Assembly (NCBI GenBank): GCA_934393265.1
Contig: CAKRQL010000004.1
Location: forward strand, 248,001 to 312,000
Length of the DNA: 64,000 nt
Source of the DNA: an uncultured Eubacteriales bacterium
GTDB lineage: Bacteria > Bacillota > Clostridia > Oscillospirales > CAG-272
Reading direction: 5' to 3'
The notes below the pieces were generated by a model. It was given only the letters and a program-made list of their open reading frames with translations. It ran no database searches and had not been told where the DNA came from. Position 1 is the first letter of the stretch. The number at the start of each line of letters is the position of its first letter. The translations under genes and the position numbers were made by a program. Shown in pieces: positions 43,582 through 51,445 of the stretch.

Positions 43582-44958
43582 TCAGACCATTTTCTCCGGG
43601 TGGAACACCTCGTCAAACCTCTCCGGAGTGAGGAAGCCGAGCTCAACACACGCCTCTTTCAGGGAGATGTTATCGTGAAATGCCTTTTTTGCCGTCTTTG
43701 CGGCGTTCTCGTAGCCTATGTAAGGATTGAGAGCCGTTACAAGCATGAGAGAGTTATGAAGATTATGGTACATCTTTTCCTTGTTTGCGGTTATGCCGAC
43801 GGCGCAGTTATTGTTGAAGGAAACTATCGCCTCGGCAAGCAGGCGCACCGACTGAAGGAAGTTGTACGCCGCAACCGGCATGAACACATTGAGCTCAAAG
43901 TTGCCCTGTGACGCCGCCATACCGACGGCGACATCGTTACCCATTACCTGGACGGCGACCATAGTAACCGCCTCGCACTGCGTGGGGTTCACCTTTCCGG
44001 GCATTATCGAAGAACCCGGCTCATTCTCCGGGATATGTATCTCCCCGAGACCGTCGCGCGGACCGCTCGCGAGCCAGCGGACGTCGTTTGCAATCTTCAT
44101 CATGTCGCAGGCGGTAGCCTTGACTGCCCCGTGAGCGAACACAAGCTCATCCTTCGATGTCAGGGCATGAAACTTGTTCGGCGCGGTGACAAACGGCTTG
44201 CCCGTAAGATCTGACACCCGCTCTGCCACAAGCTCCGAAAATCCCGCGGGAGCGTTAAGCCCCGTTCCTACGGCGGTGCCGCCGAGGGCGAGCTCATGCA
44301 GGGGGCGGAGCGAAAGCTCTATCAGCTCACAGTCGCGCTCAAGGCTCGAGCGCCAACCGGATATCTCCTGGCTGAACTTTATGGGCGTCGCGTCCTGCAG
44401 ATGTGTTCTTCCGGATTTGACTATTCCCTCGTTCTCCTCTTCAAGACGCTTGAATGTCAAAATCAAGCCTTTAATTGCGGGCAGAAGTTTATCTTCAAGA
44501 GCTATAACAGCGGATATGTGCATAGCCGTCGGGAATGTATCATTCGACGACTGGCTCATATTTATATCATCATTCGGGTGGCAGAGCTTCTTTCCGGCTA
44601 TCTGATTTGCCCGGTTTGCTATAACCTCGTTGGCATTCATATTGGACTGCGTGCCCGAACCGGTCTGCCATACAACAAGCGGGAAATTGTCATTCAGCTC
44701 CCCCGCTATGACCTCGTCACATGCTTGGGATATAGCGTCGAGCTTCTCAGCGGTCATCTTCTCCGGACGAAGCTCCGAGTTTGCGAGAGCCACGGCTTTC
44801 TTAAGTATTCCGAAGGCGTGGGTTATCTCTCTCGGCATGGTCTCAATACCGACGCCTATTCTGAAATTCTCATGGCTGCGCTCTGTCTGCGCCGCCCAGA
44901 GCTTATCGGCGGGGACCTTTACCTCGCCCATCGAATCGTGCTCTATACGGTATTCCAT
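43582..44958 (-). CDS. fumC: Fumarate hydratase, class II
   Basis: A 458-residue fumarase interconverting malate and fumarate without an Fe-S cluster. The superfamily signature GSSIMPGKVNP is at about 318-328, with the catalytic serine in the loop. TGSGTQSNMNANEV and SSNDTFPTAMH are also present. The other clade members (aspartase, argininosuccinate lyase) differ in these segments. It sits between the malate dehydrogenase and hdrB genes, 12 and 17 bases away, so it provides fumarate for the reductase at the operon's end. Confidence 0.95.
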   Translation of the reverse strand: MEYRIEHDSMGEVKVPADKLWAAQTERSHENFRIGVGIETMPREITHAFGILKKAVALANSELRPEKMTAEKLDAISQACDEVIAGELNDNFPLVVWQTGSGTQSNMNANEVIANRANQIAGKKLCHPNDDINMSQSSNDTFPTAMHISAVIALEDKLLPAIKGLILTFKRLEEENEGIVKSGRTHLQDATPIKFSQEISGWRSSLERDCELIELSLRPLHELALGGTAVGTGLNAPAGFSELVAERVSDLTGKPFVTAPNKFHALTSKDELVFAHGAVKATACDMMKIANDVRWLASGPRDGLGEIHIPENEPGSSIMPGKVNPTQCEAVTMVAVQVMGNDVAVGMAASQGNFELNVFMPVAAYNFLQSVRLLAEAIVSFNNNCAVGITANKEKMYHNLHNSLMLVTALNPYIGYENAAKTAKKAFHDNISLKEACVELGFLTPERFDEVFHPEKMV

Positions 44959-44970
44959 ACTGCCCTCCTC

Positions 44971-45915
44971 TTATATTTCAAGACCGGACATTACGCCCTT
45001 GAGAGTATCCGCGCTGTGACGGAGCTTTACGATCTCGTCGTCGGTAAGCGGGACATTTACCTTTCCGCGTATACCGTCGAGCCCGACTATATTAAGGGTG
45101 CTGAGGCAGACATCGTCGACGCCGTACTCTCCGTGCATCATAGACGACACGGTCATGGTTGTATCTATTCCGGCAAGTATGCACTTGCAGATATGGCAGA
45201 CGGAGATAGAAACGGCATAGAAGGTCGCCCCCTTGCGTGATATGACCCTCGCGCCGGACTTACGGACATACTGCTCCACATCCTCGAAATCGAGAGTAGG
45301 AGTCAGGGCATCGGGATTCATAAGAAGCTTTCCGCAATCACGGATCGGAACATTTGAAATGTTGGCAACGGACCACGGAATAAAGGAAGAGTCGCCGTGC
45401 TCGCCAAACACATAAGCATGCACGTTCGCCTGGTTTATGTTGTAATACTCCGAGAGACGGGAGCGCAGACGCGCGGTATCAAGTATCGTGCCGGAGCCTA
45501 TTATACGGTGCTCGGGTATGCCCGAGAGCTTTATAAACGTATATGTAAGAATATCAACAGGGTTTGAAACTATGATGTATACGGCGTTCGGCGCGTACTT
45601 CGTTATCTGCGGAATTATCGACTTTGTGATATTTACGTTTGTCTGCGCGAGCTCAAGCCTCGTCTGCCCGGGCTTTCTCGCTATTCCGGAGGTAAGGATA
45701 ACTATGTCGGAGCCGGTCGCATCGCGGTAATCGCCCGCATAGACGGAGCATGCGCCGCAGAACGGCGTCCCCTGTCTTATATCGAGCGCCTCGCCGAGTG
45801 CCTTCTCGTTATTGATATCAATCATGACTATCTCGGAGGCTATGCCCATTACCGTGAGAGTGTACGCTATTGTGGAACCGACGCTACCTGTTCCTATGAT
45901 GGAAATCTTGTTCAT
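44971..45915 (-). CDS. mdh: LDH-family malate dehydrogenase
   Basis: A 314-residue NAD-dependent 2-hydroxyacid dehydrogenase. The Rossmann motif GTGSVGST (8-15) and D33 (NAD selectivity) open the protein. Overall it looks like L-lactate dehydrogenase (GTILDTARLR, GEHGDSS with the catalytic histidine). However the specificity loop reads ARKPGQTR with R80 where lactate dehydrogenases have glutamine (the Q102 position) and malate dehydrogenases have arginine. R86 is the catalytic arginine. I therefore predict oxaloacetate/malate as substrate. First gene of the operon, with an AGGAG site 8 bases upstream. Confidence 0.85.
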   Translation of the reverse strand: MNKISIIGTGSVGSTIAYTLTVMGIASEIVMIDINNEKALGEALDIRQGTPFCGACSVYAGDYRDATGSDIVILTSGIARKPGQTRLELAQTNVNITKSIIPQITKYAPNAVYIIVSNPVDILTYTFIKLSGIPEHRIIGSGTILDTARLRSRLSEYYNINQANVHAYVFGEHGDSSFIPWSVANISNVPIRDCGKLLMNPDALTPTLDFEDVEQYVRKSGARVISRKGATFYAVSISVCHICKCILAGIDTTMTVSSMMHGEYGVDDVCLSTLNIVGLDGIRGKVNVPLTDDEIVKLRHSADTLKGVMSGLEI

Positions 45916-45969
45916 TGTCTTTACTCCTGCTTCACTTGTTTTCCGGTTTTACCCTTGCGGTTTCCCGAT

Positions 45970-45987
45970 TTGTTATTTTTTTAACAT
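45970..45987 (-). promoter_or_regulatory. Rex operator-like site
   Basis: The 18-mer matches the Rex consensus TTGTTAANNNNTTAACAA at 12 of the 14 fixed positions, with both TGTTA/TAACA half-sites intact. It lies just downstream of the -10 box, overlapping the expected transcription start, where Rex binding would block the mdh-to-frdA operon when NADH is low. Confidence 0.7.
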
Positions 45988-45995
45988 TCGACTTT

Positions 45996-46024
45996 ATTCT
46001 ATCACAAACCGTCCGATTTGTAAA
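45996..46024 (-). promoter_or_regulatory. Sigma-A promoter of the mdh-fumC-hdr-flx-frd operon
   Basis: Minus strand: -35 TTTACA (46019-46024), 17-bp spacer, -10 TAGAAT (45996-46001). It is about 80 bases from the mdh start. No other promoter-sized gap exists before frdA. Confidence 0.7.
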
Positions 46025-46084
46025 GGGGTTTATTTTTACATATAAGATATATTCAGGGTGATATATCCTGAGCAAAACACACAA

Positions 46085-46123
46085 AAAAAGCGGAATCCCG
46101 GACTGACCGGAACCCCGCTTTTT
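46085..46123 (-). terminator. Terminator of the feo operon
   Basis: A 9-bp stem (AAAAAGCGG at 46085-46093, CCGCTTTTT at 46115-46123) with an inner CCGG pair, 16 bases after the HMA gene stop, followed on the minus strand by a T7 run. Confidence 0.8.
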
Positions 46124-46138
46124 CGCGTTTTGCTTATT

Positions 46139-46408
46139 TTATTTTCTTTTCCCGAGCAGGCGGGCGAAAAAACCCTTGCTGTCCGGTGCGTCCGAAACGC
46201 TGACCCCGGTGATGCGGTAGCCCGTATCCGAAACAGCGGACTTCAGTCCCTCGGTATCGAGGGGCTCCTCCGAGAGAACCGTACACTCTCCCGTTTTGTA
46301 TGAGGAGGTCACCTTCTTCACGCGGCAGAAGCTGCGCACCGTCTCATTCACATGAGCCTCGCACATTCCGCACGCCATACCGTCAATTTTCAGTACAGTC
46401 TTTACCAT
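46139..46408 (-). CDS. Heavy-metal-associated (HMA) domain protein
   Basis: An 89-residue protein. Residues 1-68 form an HMA fold with the metal-binding loop GMACGMCEAHV (C13, C16). It resembles copper chaperones and the N-terminal domains of P1B ATPases, with a cationic C-terminal tail ending LLGKRK. It is the last gene of the feo operon, 12 bases after the small FeoB-associated gene. Whether it binds iron, copper or another metal is not visible. The operon context suggests a link to metal supply. Confidence 0.75.
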   Translation of the reverse strand: MVKTVLKIDGMACGMCEAHVNETVRSFCRVKKVTSSYKTGECTVLSEEPLDTEGLKSAVSDTGYRITGVSVSDAPDSKGFFARLLGKRK

Positions 46409-46420
46409 TCCGAAAACCTC

Positions 46421-46600
46421 TTATTTCTTCTCTTTCGGGTGACAGGAGCCGGACATCGCACAGTGCTCACATCCGCAGGAGCAGGAAGACTTGCCCTTCC
46501 TTCTGTCCTTTATCATTGAGAATATAATCAGAGCTACAACAGCGACCAGAATGGCACAAATCGCTATCGTGCCGATATTATCCGCTAACCACTGAAGCAT
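46421..46600 (-). CDS. FeoB-associated Cys-rich membrane protein
   Basis: A 59-residue protein. It starts with MLQWLADNIGT, one membrane helix spans about 10-29, a basic stop-transfer KDRRKGK follows, and the cytoplasmic tail is cysteine-rich (six cysteines between 40 and 53: CSCGCEHC and a later C). This is the form of the small proteins that accompany FeoB in Firmicutes and may play the part of FeoC. An AAAGGAG site lies about 10 bases ahead of the ATG. It lies 46 bases after feoB. Confidence 0.85.
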   Translation of the reverse strand: MLQWLADNIGTIAICAILVAVVALIIFSMIKDRRKGKSSCSCGCEHCAMSGSCHPKEKK

Positions 46601-46646
46601 AAATGACCGACTCCTTTCTTACGGCAATGCCGCAGTTTGTTTTTTA

Positions 46647-49193
46647 TTATTTCTTCGCTTCTGCCTTAGACTCGGAGAGCGTCAGCTTGGTTGCCTCCTT
46701 GTAGGGACGGACGAGCATGTAAACCATGCCGCCGAGAGAGAGGAGAGCGAATATGAAGCCGACAACATTGATGTGACCGGTGAAGAGGAGACCGAACTGA
46801 TTTATCATAAGTCCGACGAGGTAAGCAAAGCCGCACTGATAGCCGATTGCAAACCATGTCCACTTCGCACTGTTCATCTCACGCTTGATAGCTCCGATAG
46901 CCGCAAAGCAGGGTGCGCAGAGGAGGTTGAACACAAGGAACGCGAACGCCGCAACAGCACCGACGGGGCTCGAAGCCGCGAATGCCGCAGAGATGTTCTG
47001 ATATACATTGCCCGCACCTGCGCTGTAAAGGATACCCATAGTACCGACTATGTTCTCCTTTGCAACAAGACCGGTTATGGAAGCAACGGTAGCCTGCCAC
47101 GTACCGAAACCGAGAGGAGCAAATATCCATGCGAGCGCTCCGCCTATCTTCGCGAGTATCGAGCTGTCTATCTCATCCTCGGCAAGCATTCTGAACGAAC
47201 CGTCGACAAAGCCGAAGTACGTGGTGAACCAGACAACTATCGTGGAAAGAAGGATTATCGTGCCTGCCTTCTTTATGAAGGACCAGCCGCGCTCCCACAT
47301 CGAGCGAAGAAGGTTCAATACGGTGGGAAGATGATATGCGGGAAGCTCCATAACGAAGGGAGCAGGATCGCCGGCGAACATCTTGGTCTTTTTCAGCATG
47401 ATGCCGGAGACGACGATTGCCGCGACACCGATGAAGTATGCGCCGGTTGCAATCCAGGCGGAGCCGCCGAAGATAGCACCCGCTATCATTGCTATGAAGG
47501 GCATCTTCGCGCCGCAGGGGATGAATGTAGTAGTCATTATGGTCATACGGCGGTCGCGCTCATTCTCTATCGTTCTCGACGCCATGATGCCGGGAACGCC
47601 GCATCCGGAGCCTATCAGCATAGGAATGAAGGACTTACCGGACAGACCGAACTTGCGGAACACACGGTCAAGCACGAATGCGATACGCGCCATGTAGCCG
47701 CATGCCTCAAGGAATGCAAGAAGCAGGAACAGCACGAGCATCTGAGGAACAAATCCGAGAACCGCGCCGACACCGGCAACGATACCGTCAAGGATAAGTC
47801 CGGAGAGCCACTCGGGAGAGTGCGCCGCGTCAAGAAGGTTGCCGAGGAGAACCGGAATACCGGGAACCCATACGCCATAGTCGGCGGGATCAGGCTCTGC
47901 AAAACTGGTGTTCTTCTCTGCAAAATACTCAACTGCCTCAAGATAAGTGACGCCTATCGTGGTTTCTTTCTCATCCTTTGTGAGATTATCGGGAATTTTC
48001 GAGTAGTAAACCGTCATTTCGGTCTGCTTTAGGGTCTCCTCGTCCTCGACCGTAACGGTGCCGCTCTTCTCTGTTGTAGTGAAATTACGGAGTGTCTCAA
48101 GTGTTGCCGCGGCGTCAAAATCGTCAGCCCCGGTATCAACTCCAACGAAAGCGTTTATCGCGTTCATGGCATCCGAATACTCGCCCGATGCCTCCTCATA
48201 TGCCGAGGAGCCGATGCCGAGCAGGTGCCATCCGTCGCCGAACACGCCGTCGTTTACCCAACCGGTCGCAAACGCGCCGACGGTGACCATCGAGATGTAG
48301 TAAACGAGGAACATTATCACCGCAAATATCGGGAGACCGAGCCAACGGTTGGTAACAACCTTGTCTATTTTATCGGAAGTGGTGAGATTCCCCACCTTTT
48401 TTTTCTTATAGCAGCTCTTGATTATCGTGGATATGTAGATATATCTCTCGTTTGTGATTATGCTCTCCGCGTCGTCATCCATCTCAGCCTCTGCAGCCTT
48501 GATGTCGTTCTCTATATGTGCGAGCTTTTCGGCGGGGACATTAAGCTGTGCGAGAACCTTCTCGTCACGCTCAAAGATCTTTATCGCATACCATCTCTGC
48601 TGCTCTGCGGGGAGGTCATGGAGCGCAGCCTCCTCAATATGTGCTATCGCATGCTCAACACAGCCCGAGAAGCTGTGCTGCGGGACGGTCTTTGTTCCCG
48701 CCGCTGCGGCCATTGCCGCCTCTGCCGCCTCTGTTATTCCGGTTCCTTTAAGAGCGGATATCTCAACGACCTTACAGCCGAGCTGATGAGAGAGCTCCTC
48801 TGTGTTGATGTGGTCACCGTTCTTCTTTACGACGTCCATCATGTTGATGGCGATGACAACCGGTATACCGAGCTCGGTCAGCTGTGTCGTAAGATAAAGG
48901 TTACGCTCAAGGTTCGTACCGTCGATGATGTTGAGTATCGCATCAGGACGCTCATTCACGAGGTAATTTCTCGCCACAACCTCCTCAAGGGTGTAGGGCG
49001 AAAGAGAGTAGATGCCCGGAAGGTCGGTGATTATAACATCGCTGTGCCCTTTCAGCTTTCCCTCTTTTTTCTCAACGGTGACACCCGGCCAGTTACCTAC
49101 GAACTGGTTCGAGCCTGTCAGTGCATTGAACAGGGTTGTCTTACCGGCATTAGGGTTGCCGGCAAGAGCAATTCTGACAGTTTTGTTTTCCAT
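46647..49193 (-). CDS. feoB: Ferrous iron transporter FeoB
   Basis: An 848-residue inner-membrane Fe(II) transporter. The N-terminal G domain has GNPNAGKTT (12-20), the switch region WPGVTVE, DLPG and NMMDV. A GDI-like helical region follows to about 270. The transmembrane part has two Gate motifs, for example SGCGVPGIMASR and the later FNLLCAPCFAAI. An insertion of about 120 residues (about 325-445), rich in acidic and small residues, separates the first membrane helix from the rest and should lie outside the cell; typical FeoB proteins are shorter here. It is preceded by two feoA genes. Confidence 0.95.
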   Translation of the reverse strand: MENKTVRIALAGNPNAGKTTLFNALTGSNQFVGNWPGVTVEKKEGKLKGHSDVIITDLPGIYSLSPYTLEEVVARNYLVNERPDAILNIIDGTNLERNLYLTTQLTELGIPVVIAINMMDVVKKNGDHINTEELSHQLGCKVVEISALKGTGITEAAEAAMAAAAGTKTVPQHSFSGCVEHAIAHIEEAALHDLPAEQQRWYAIKIFERDEKVLAQLNVPAEKLAHIENDIKAAEAEMDDDAESIITNERYIYISTIIKSCYKKKKVGNLTTSDKIDKVVTNRWLGLPIFAVIMFLVYYISMVTVGAFATGWVNDGVFGDGWHLLGIGSSAYEEASGEYSDAMNAINAFVGVDTGADDFDAAATLETLRNFTTTEKSGTVTVEDEETLKQTEMTVYYSKIPDNLTKDEKETTIGVTYLEAVEYFAEKNTSFAEPDPADYGVWVPGIPVLLGNLLDAAHSPEWLSGLILDGIVAGVGAVLGFVPQMLVLFLLLAFLEACGYMARIAFVLDRVFRKFGLSGKSFIPMLIGSGCGVPGIMASRTIENERDRRMTIMTTTFIPCGAKMPFIAMIAGAIFGGSAWIATGAYFIGVAAIVVSGIMLKKTKMFAGDPAPFVMELPAYHLPTVLNLLRSMWERGWSFIKKAGTIILLSTIVVWFTTYFGFVDGSFRMLAEDEIDSSILAKIGGALAWIFAPLGFGTWQATVASITGLVAKENIVGTMGILYSAGAGNVYQNISAAFAASSPVGAVAAFAFLVFNLLCAPCFAAIGAIKREMNSAKWTWFAIGYQCGFAYLVGLMINQFGLLFTGHINVVGFIFALLSLGGMVYMLVRPYKEATKLTLSESKAEAKK

Positions 49194-49269
49194 AACAAAT
49201 CCTTTCCTCTTTGAGCGGCATTGCCGCTGCTGAATTGCTTAACTGAATTCAATCTTTTGTTTTTGCTTT

Positions 49270-49491
49270 TTACTCGACTTCAATCATGCCGGCGTCTGCC
49301 TTACGGAGAGACAGCTCGTATCTACGGACGGTGATCTCAATCGGGTCACCGAGCGGTGCAACCTTCCGCACGTAGATCTCTGTCCCCTTCGTGATGCCCA
49401 TATCCATGATACGACGCTTTACCGCGCCCTCGCCGGTGAGCTTTGTGACCTTTACGGTCTCACCCACCCTGACCTCACGCAAAGTTTTCAT
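49270..49491 (-). CDS. feoA: FeoA-domain protein (copy 1)
   Basis: A 73-residue SH3-like protein with the FeoA pattern: GETVKVTKLTGEGAVKRRIMDMGITKGTEI region, then the RKVAPLGDPIEI strand. FeoA is thought to bind the FeoB G domain and support transport. It lies 76 bases before feoB and follows another feoA-like gene. The two copies are not close relatives. Confidence 0.92.
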   Translation of the reverse strand: MKTLREVRVGETVKVTKLTGEGAVKRRIMDMGITKGTEIYVRKVAPLGDPIEITVRRYELSLRKADAGMIEVE

Positions 49492-49547
49492 GTTCCGCTC
49501 CTTTCGATATATTGAGAATATATATAAAATTAAATTTATACCGTGGT

Positions 49548-49760
49548 TCAGACATATATTTTCTGCGCCATCTCGCGGCTTATTGCCACGCGCGAATCCT
49601 TGACATTTACTATAAGGTTGCCGCCCATTGAGCTGACGATCTTAACCGTACCGCCGACGACAAAGCCGAGGTTTTCAAGATGCAGCCTCACCTCCGGCGT
49701 GCCGCCTATTCTTTTAATAATCTGCTCCTCATCGGGGTCACATACACAAAGAGGTATCAT
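49548..49760 (-). CDS. FeoA-domain protein (copy 2)
   Basis: A 70-residue protein (MIPLCVCD start). It contains EVRLHLENLGFVVGGTVKIVS, matching FeoA, then a shorter tail. The first in-frame ATG is at 49775, but an AAAGGG site lies just before the ATG at 49760 and gives a better start. First gene of the feo operon, from a perfect-consensus promoter. Confidence 0.88.
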   Translation of the reverse strand: MIPLCVCDPDEEQIIKRIGGTPEVRLHLENLGFVVGGTVKIVSSMGGNLIVNVKDSRVAISREMAQKIYV

Positions 49761-49810
49761 ATTATTCCCTTTCATTATGTTCCGGACGTTTCGCGGAACT
49801 CTTGCTGACG

Positions 49811-49826
49811 GTTAGCCCTCGCTAAC
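49811..49826. promoter_or_regulatory. Palindromic operator 1 (feo side)
   Basis: GTTAGC-CCTC-GCTAAC: perfect 6-bp inverted half-sites with a 4-base centre. It begins about 10 bases downstream of the feo -10 box, overlapping the start of transcription. The TTAG...CTAA arms resemble DtxR/IdeR-family operators. Confidence 0.8.
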
Positions 49827-49836
49827 TCTACGGATT

Positions 49837-49865
49837 ATTATAAGTAATCTTCCCTGCTTTGTCAA
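49837..49865 (-). promoter_or_regulatory. Consensus sigma-A promoter of the feo operon
   Basis: Minus strand: -35 TTGACA (49860-49865) and -10 TATAAT (49837-49842), both perfect, with a 17-bp spacer. Such a strong promoter fits an operon held off by a repressor. Confidence 0.88.
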
Positions 49866-49910
49866 TCATTTTCGACCAAAAAATCTATTTTTGTAAAAAG
49901 CGACGGTCAT

Positions 49911-49926
49911 GTTAGCCAAAGCTAAC
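49911..49926. promoter_or_regulatory. Palindromic operator 2 (regulator side)
   Basis: GTTAGC-CAAA-GCTAAC, with the same half-sites as operator 1, centred 100 bp from it. It lies about 48 bases upstream of the regulator's -35 box and 46 bases upstream of the feo -35 box. Confidence 0.75.
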
Positions 49927-49973
49927 TGAATATTGGGCAGACTGCACAACCAAGCAAAAACTTTCTGTTTTAC

Positions 49974-50002
49974 TTGCTTTTTATATGATAATGTGTTACA
50001 AT
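49974..50002 (+). promoter_or_regulatory. Probable sigma-A promoter of the dtxR-nrnA operon
   Basis: -35 TTGCTT (49974-49979), 17-bp spacer, -10 TACAAT (49997-50002). The leader to the start codon is about 70 bases. Together with the feo promoter and two palindromes this accounts for the 318-base gene-free stretch. Confidence 0.6.
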
Positions 50003-50078
50003 TATTGTGGTGTTGTATAAGTAGATTGTTGTTATATTTATCAATTTCCCTGAAACGAAAGGCATGAGGTTTACTGTT

Positions 50079-50462
50079 ATGGCAAAAATCCAGGAATCCG
50101 GAGAGATGTATCTTGAGACTATTTATGTTCTCTCAAAGAATAACGGCGAGGTGCGCTCACACGATGTTGCGGAATATATGGAGTTTTCAAAGCCGAGCGT
50201 CTGCCGCGCGGTCGGCGTCCTCAAAAGCAACGGATACCTGCTTATGGACAAGAGCGGTTTTCTGACGCTTACGGAATCCGGGCTCGCAATAGCGAAAAAG
50301 ATATATGAAAGACATATAGCACTGACAGATTTTCTGACCAAGCTCGGCGTCTCTCCGGAGATTGCGGCGCAGGATGCCTGCAGAATCGAGCATGATATAA
50401 CCGACGAGACCTTTGCTGCTATAAAGCGGCATGCCACGCTCCTTGCGGAGGGAACGAAATGA
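50079..50462 (+). CDS. DtxR/MntR-family metal-dependent repressor
   Basis: A 127-residue regulator. The winged helix (1-70) contains ESGEMYLETIYVL, VRSHDVAEYM and the recognition helix FSKPSVCRAVGVL. The dimerization and metal-binding domain (75-127) keeps DACRIEHDI with its Cys, Glu and His ligands. It lacks the third SH3-like domain of DtxR/IdeR, so its architecture is that of MntR. The start at 50079 has a TGAGG site 9 bases ahead; an upstream in-frame ATG (50064) has none. Divergent from feo, with shared palindromes, so it probably represses feo in response to Fe(II) or Mn(II). The stop overlaps the start of nrnA. Confidence 0.88.
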   Translation: MAKIQESGEMYLETIYVLSKNNGEVRSHDVAEYMEFSKPSVCRAVGVLKSNGYLLMDKSGFLTLTESGLAIAKKIYERHIALTDFLTKLGVSPEIAAQDACRIEHDITDETFAAIKRHATLLAEGTK

Positions 50463-51421
50463 GCATAAATTTTGACGAGGCTATCAGGCTCTTCCGGGAA
50501 TATGACAGGATAATAATCCACAGGCATACAAACCCGGACGGTGATGCAATAGGCTCGCAGACCGGGCTCCGGCTTCTGCTCCGGGCGACGTATCCGGACA
50601 AGGAGATATACGCCGTCGGCGACCCGGCCGGAAGATACGCCTTTATCCCCTGCTCCGACACCGACGACATACCGGACGATATGTACGACGGCGCGCTCGC
50701 CGTCGTGCTCGACACATCCGCGACACACCTTATAAGCGACGGACGGTGGGAGCTGGCGAAAGAGACGCTCAGAATAGATCATCACCTCTTTGTATCCAAG
50801 TTTTGCGATACGGAGATAATCGATACCGGATATGAGAGCTGTGCCGGGCTCATAACCGATATGGCGCGACAGTGTAACATGAAAATGACATCGGGGGCGG
50901 CATACGCCCTATACACCGGAATAGTCACCGACTCCGGCAGGTTCCGCTACGACAGCACGAGTGCTCGGACATTTGAGCTCGCCTCATATCTTATGACCTT
51001 CGGCATACCGATAGGCGAGATATACGGAAAGCTCTATGCAGAAAATCTCGAGCGGCTGAAGCTGCGCGCTGAATACACCGGAAAGATAAAACTTACAGAG
51101 CACGGGGTCGGCTATATTTATACGACCCGCCGCCGGCTCGAAGCCACGGGAGCCGAGGCACACTCAATATCCCGCGGAATGGTCGGCGTCATGTCCGACA
51201 TACAGGGCATCGACATCTGGGTGAATTTCACAGAATGTGACGCCGGGGTGCTCTGCGAGATACGCTCATCCAAATACAACATAAACCCTGTTGCCGTAAA
51301 GTACGGCGGCGGAGGGCACGCTAAGGCGAGCGGCGCGACGCTCGGAGGTCGGAGAGATGCAATGCGCCTCCTTGGCGACCTTGACAAAATGGCAGCGGAA
51401 GGCAGCGACAGACTGCAATAA
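50459..51421 (+). CDS. DHH/DHHA1 phosphoesterase NrnA-like (copy 1)
   Basis: A 320-residue Mn-dependent phosphoesterase. DHH domain: HRHTNPDGDAIGS, then VVLDTS, RIDHH and GIVTDSGRFR. The C-terminal DHHA1 domain ends with YGGGGHAKASGATL. This set matches NrnA-type nanoRNases that degrade 2-5-mer RNAs to mononucleotides and hydrolyse pAp to AMP. It overlaps the regulator stop by four bases (ATGA). A second full-length copy follows 24 bases later. Confidence 0.9.
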   Translation: MSINFDEAIRLFREYDRIIIHRHTNPDGDAIGSQTGLRLLLRATYPDKEIYAVGDPAGRYAFIPCSDTDDIPDDMYDGALAVVLDTSATHLISDGRWELAKETLRIDHHLFVSKFCDTEIIDTGYESCAGLITDMARQCNMKMTSGAAYALYTGIVTDSGRFRYDSTSARTFELASYLMTFGIPIGEIYGKLYAENLERLKLRAEYTGKIKLTEHGVGYIYTTRRRLEATGAEAHSISRGMVGVMSDIQGIDIWVNFTECDAGVLCEIRSSKYNINPVAVKYGGGGHAKASGATLGGRRDAMRLLGDLDKMAAEGSDRLQ

Positions 51422-51445
51422 TTCATTCAGAACGGAAGATAACAC

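Noticed and set aside
44971..45915. L-lactate dehydrogenase
   Set aside because: The specificity position is arginine and the operon context is malate/fumarate/succinate, which favours malate dehydrogenase.
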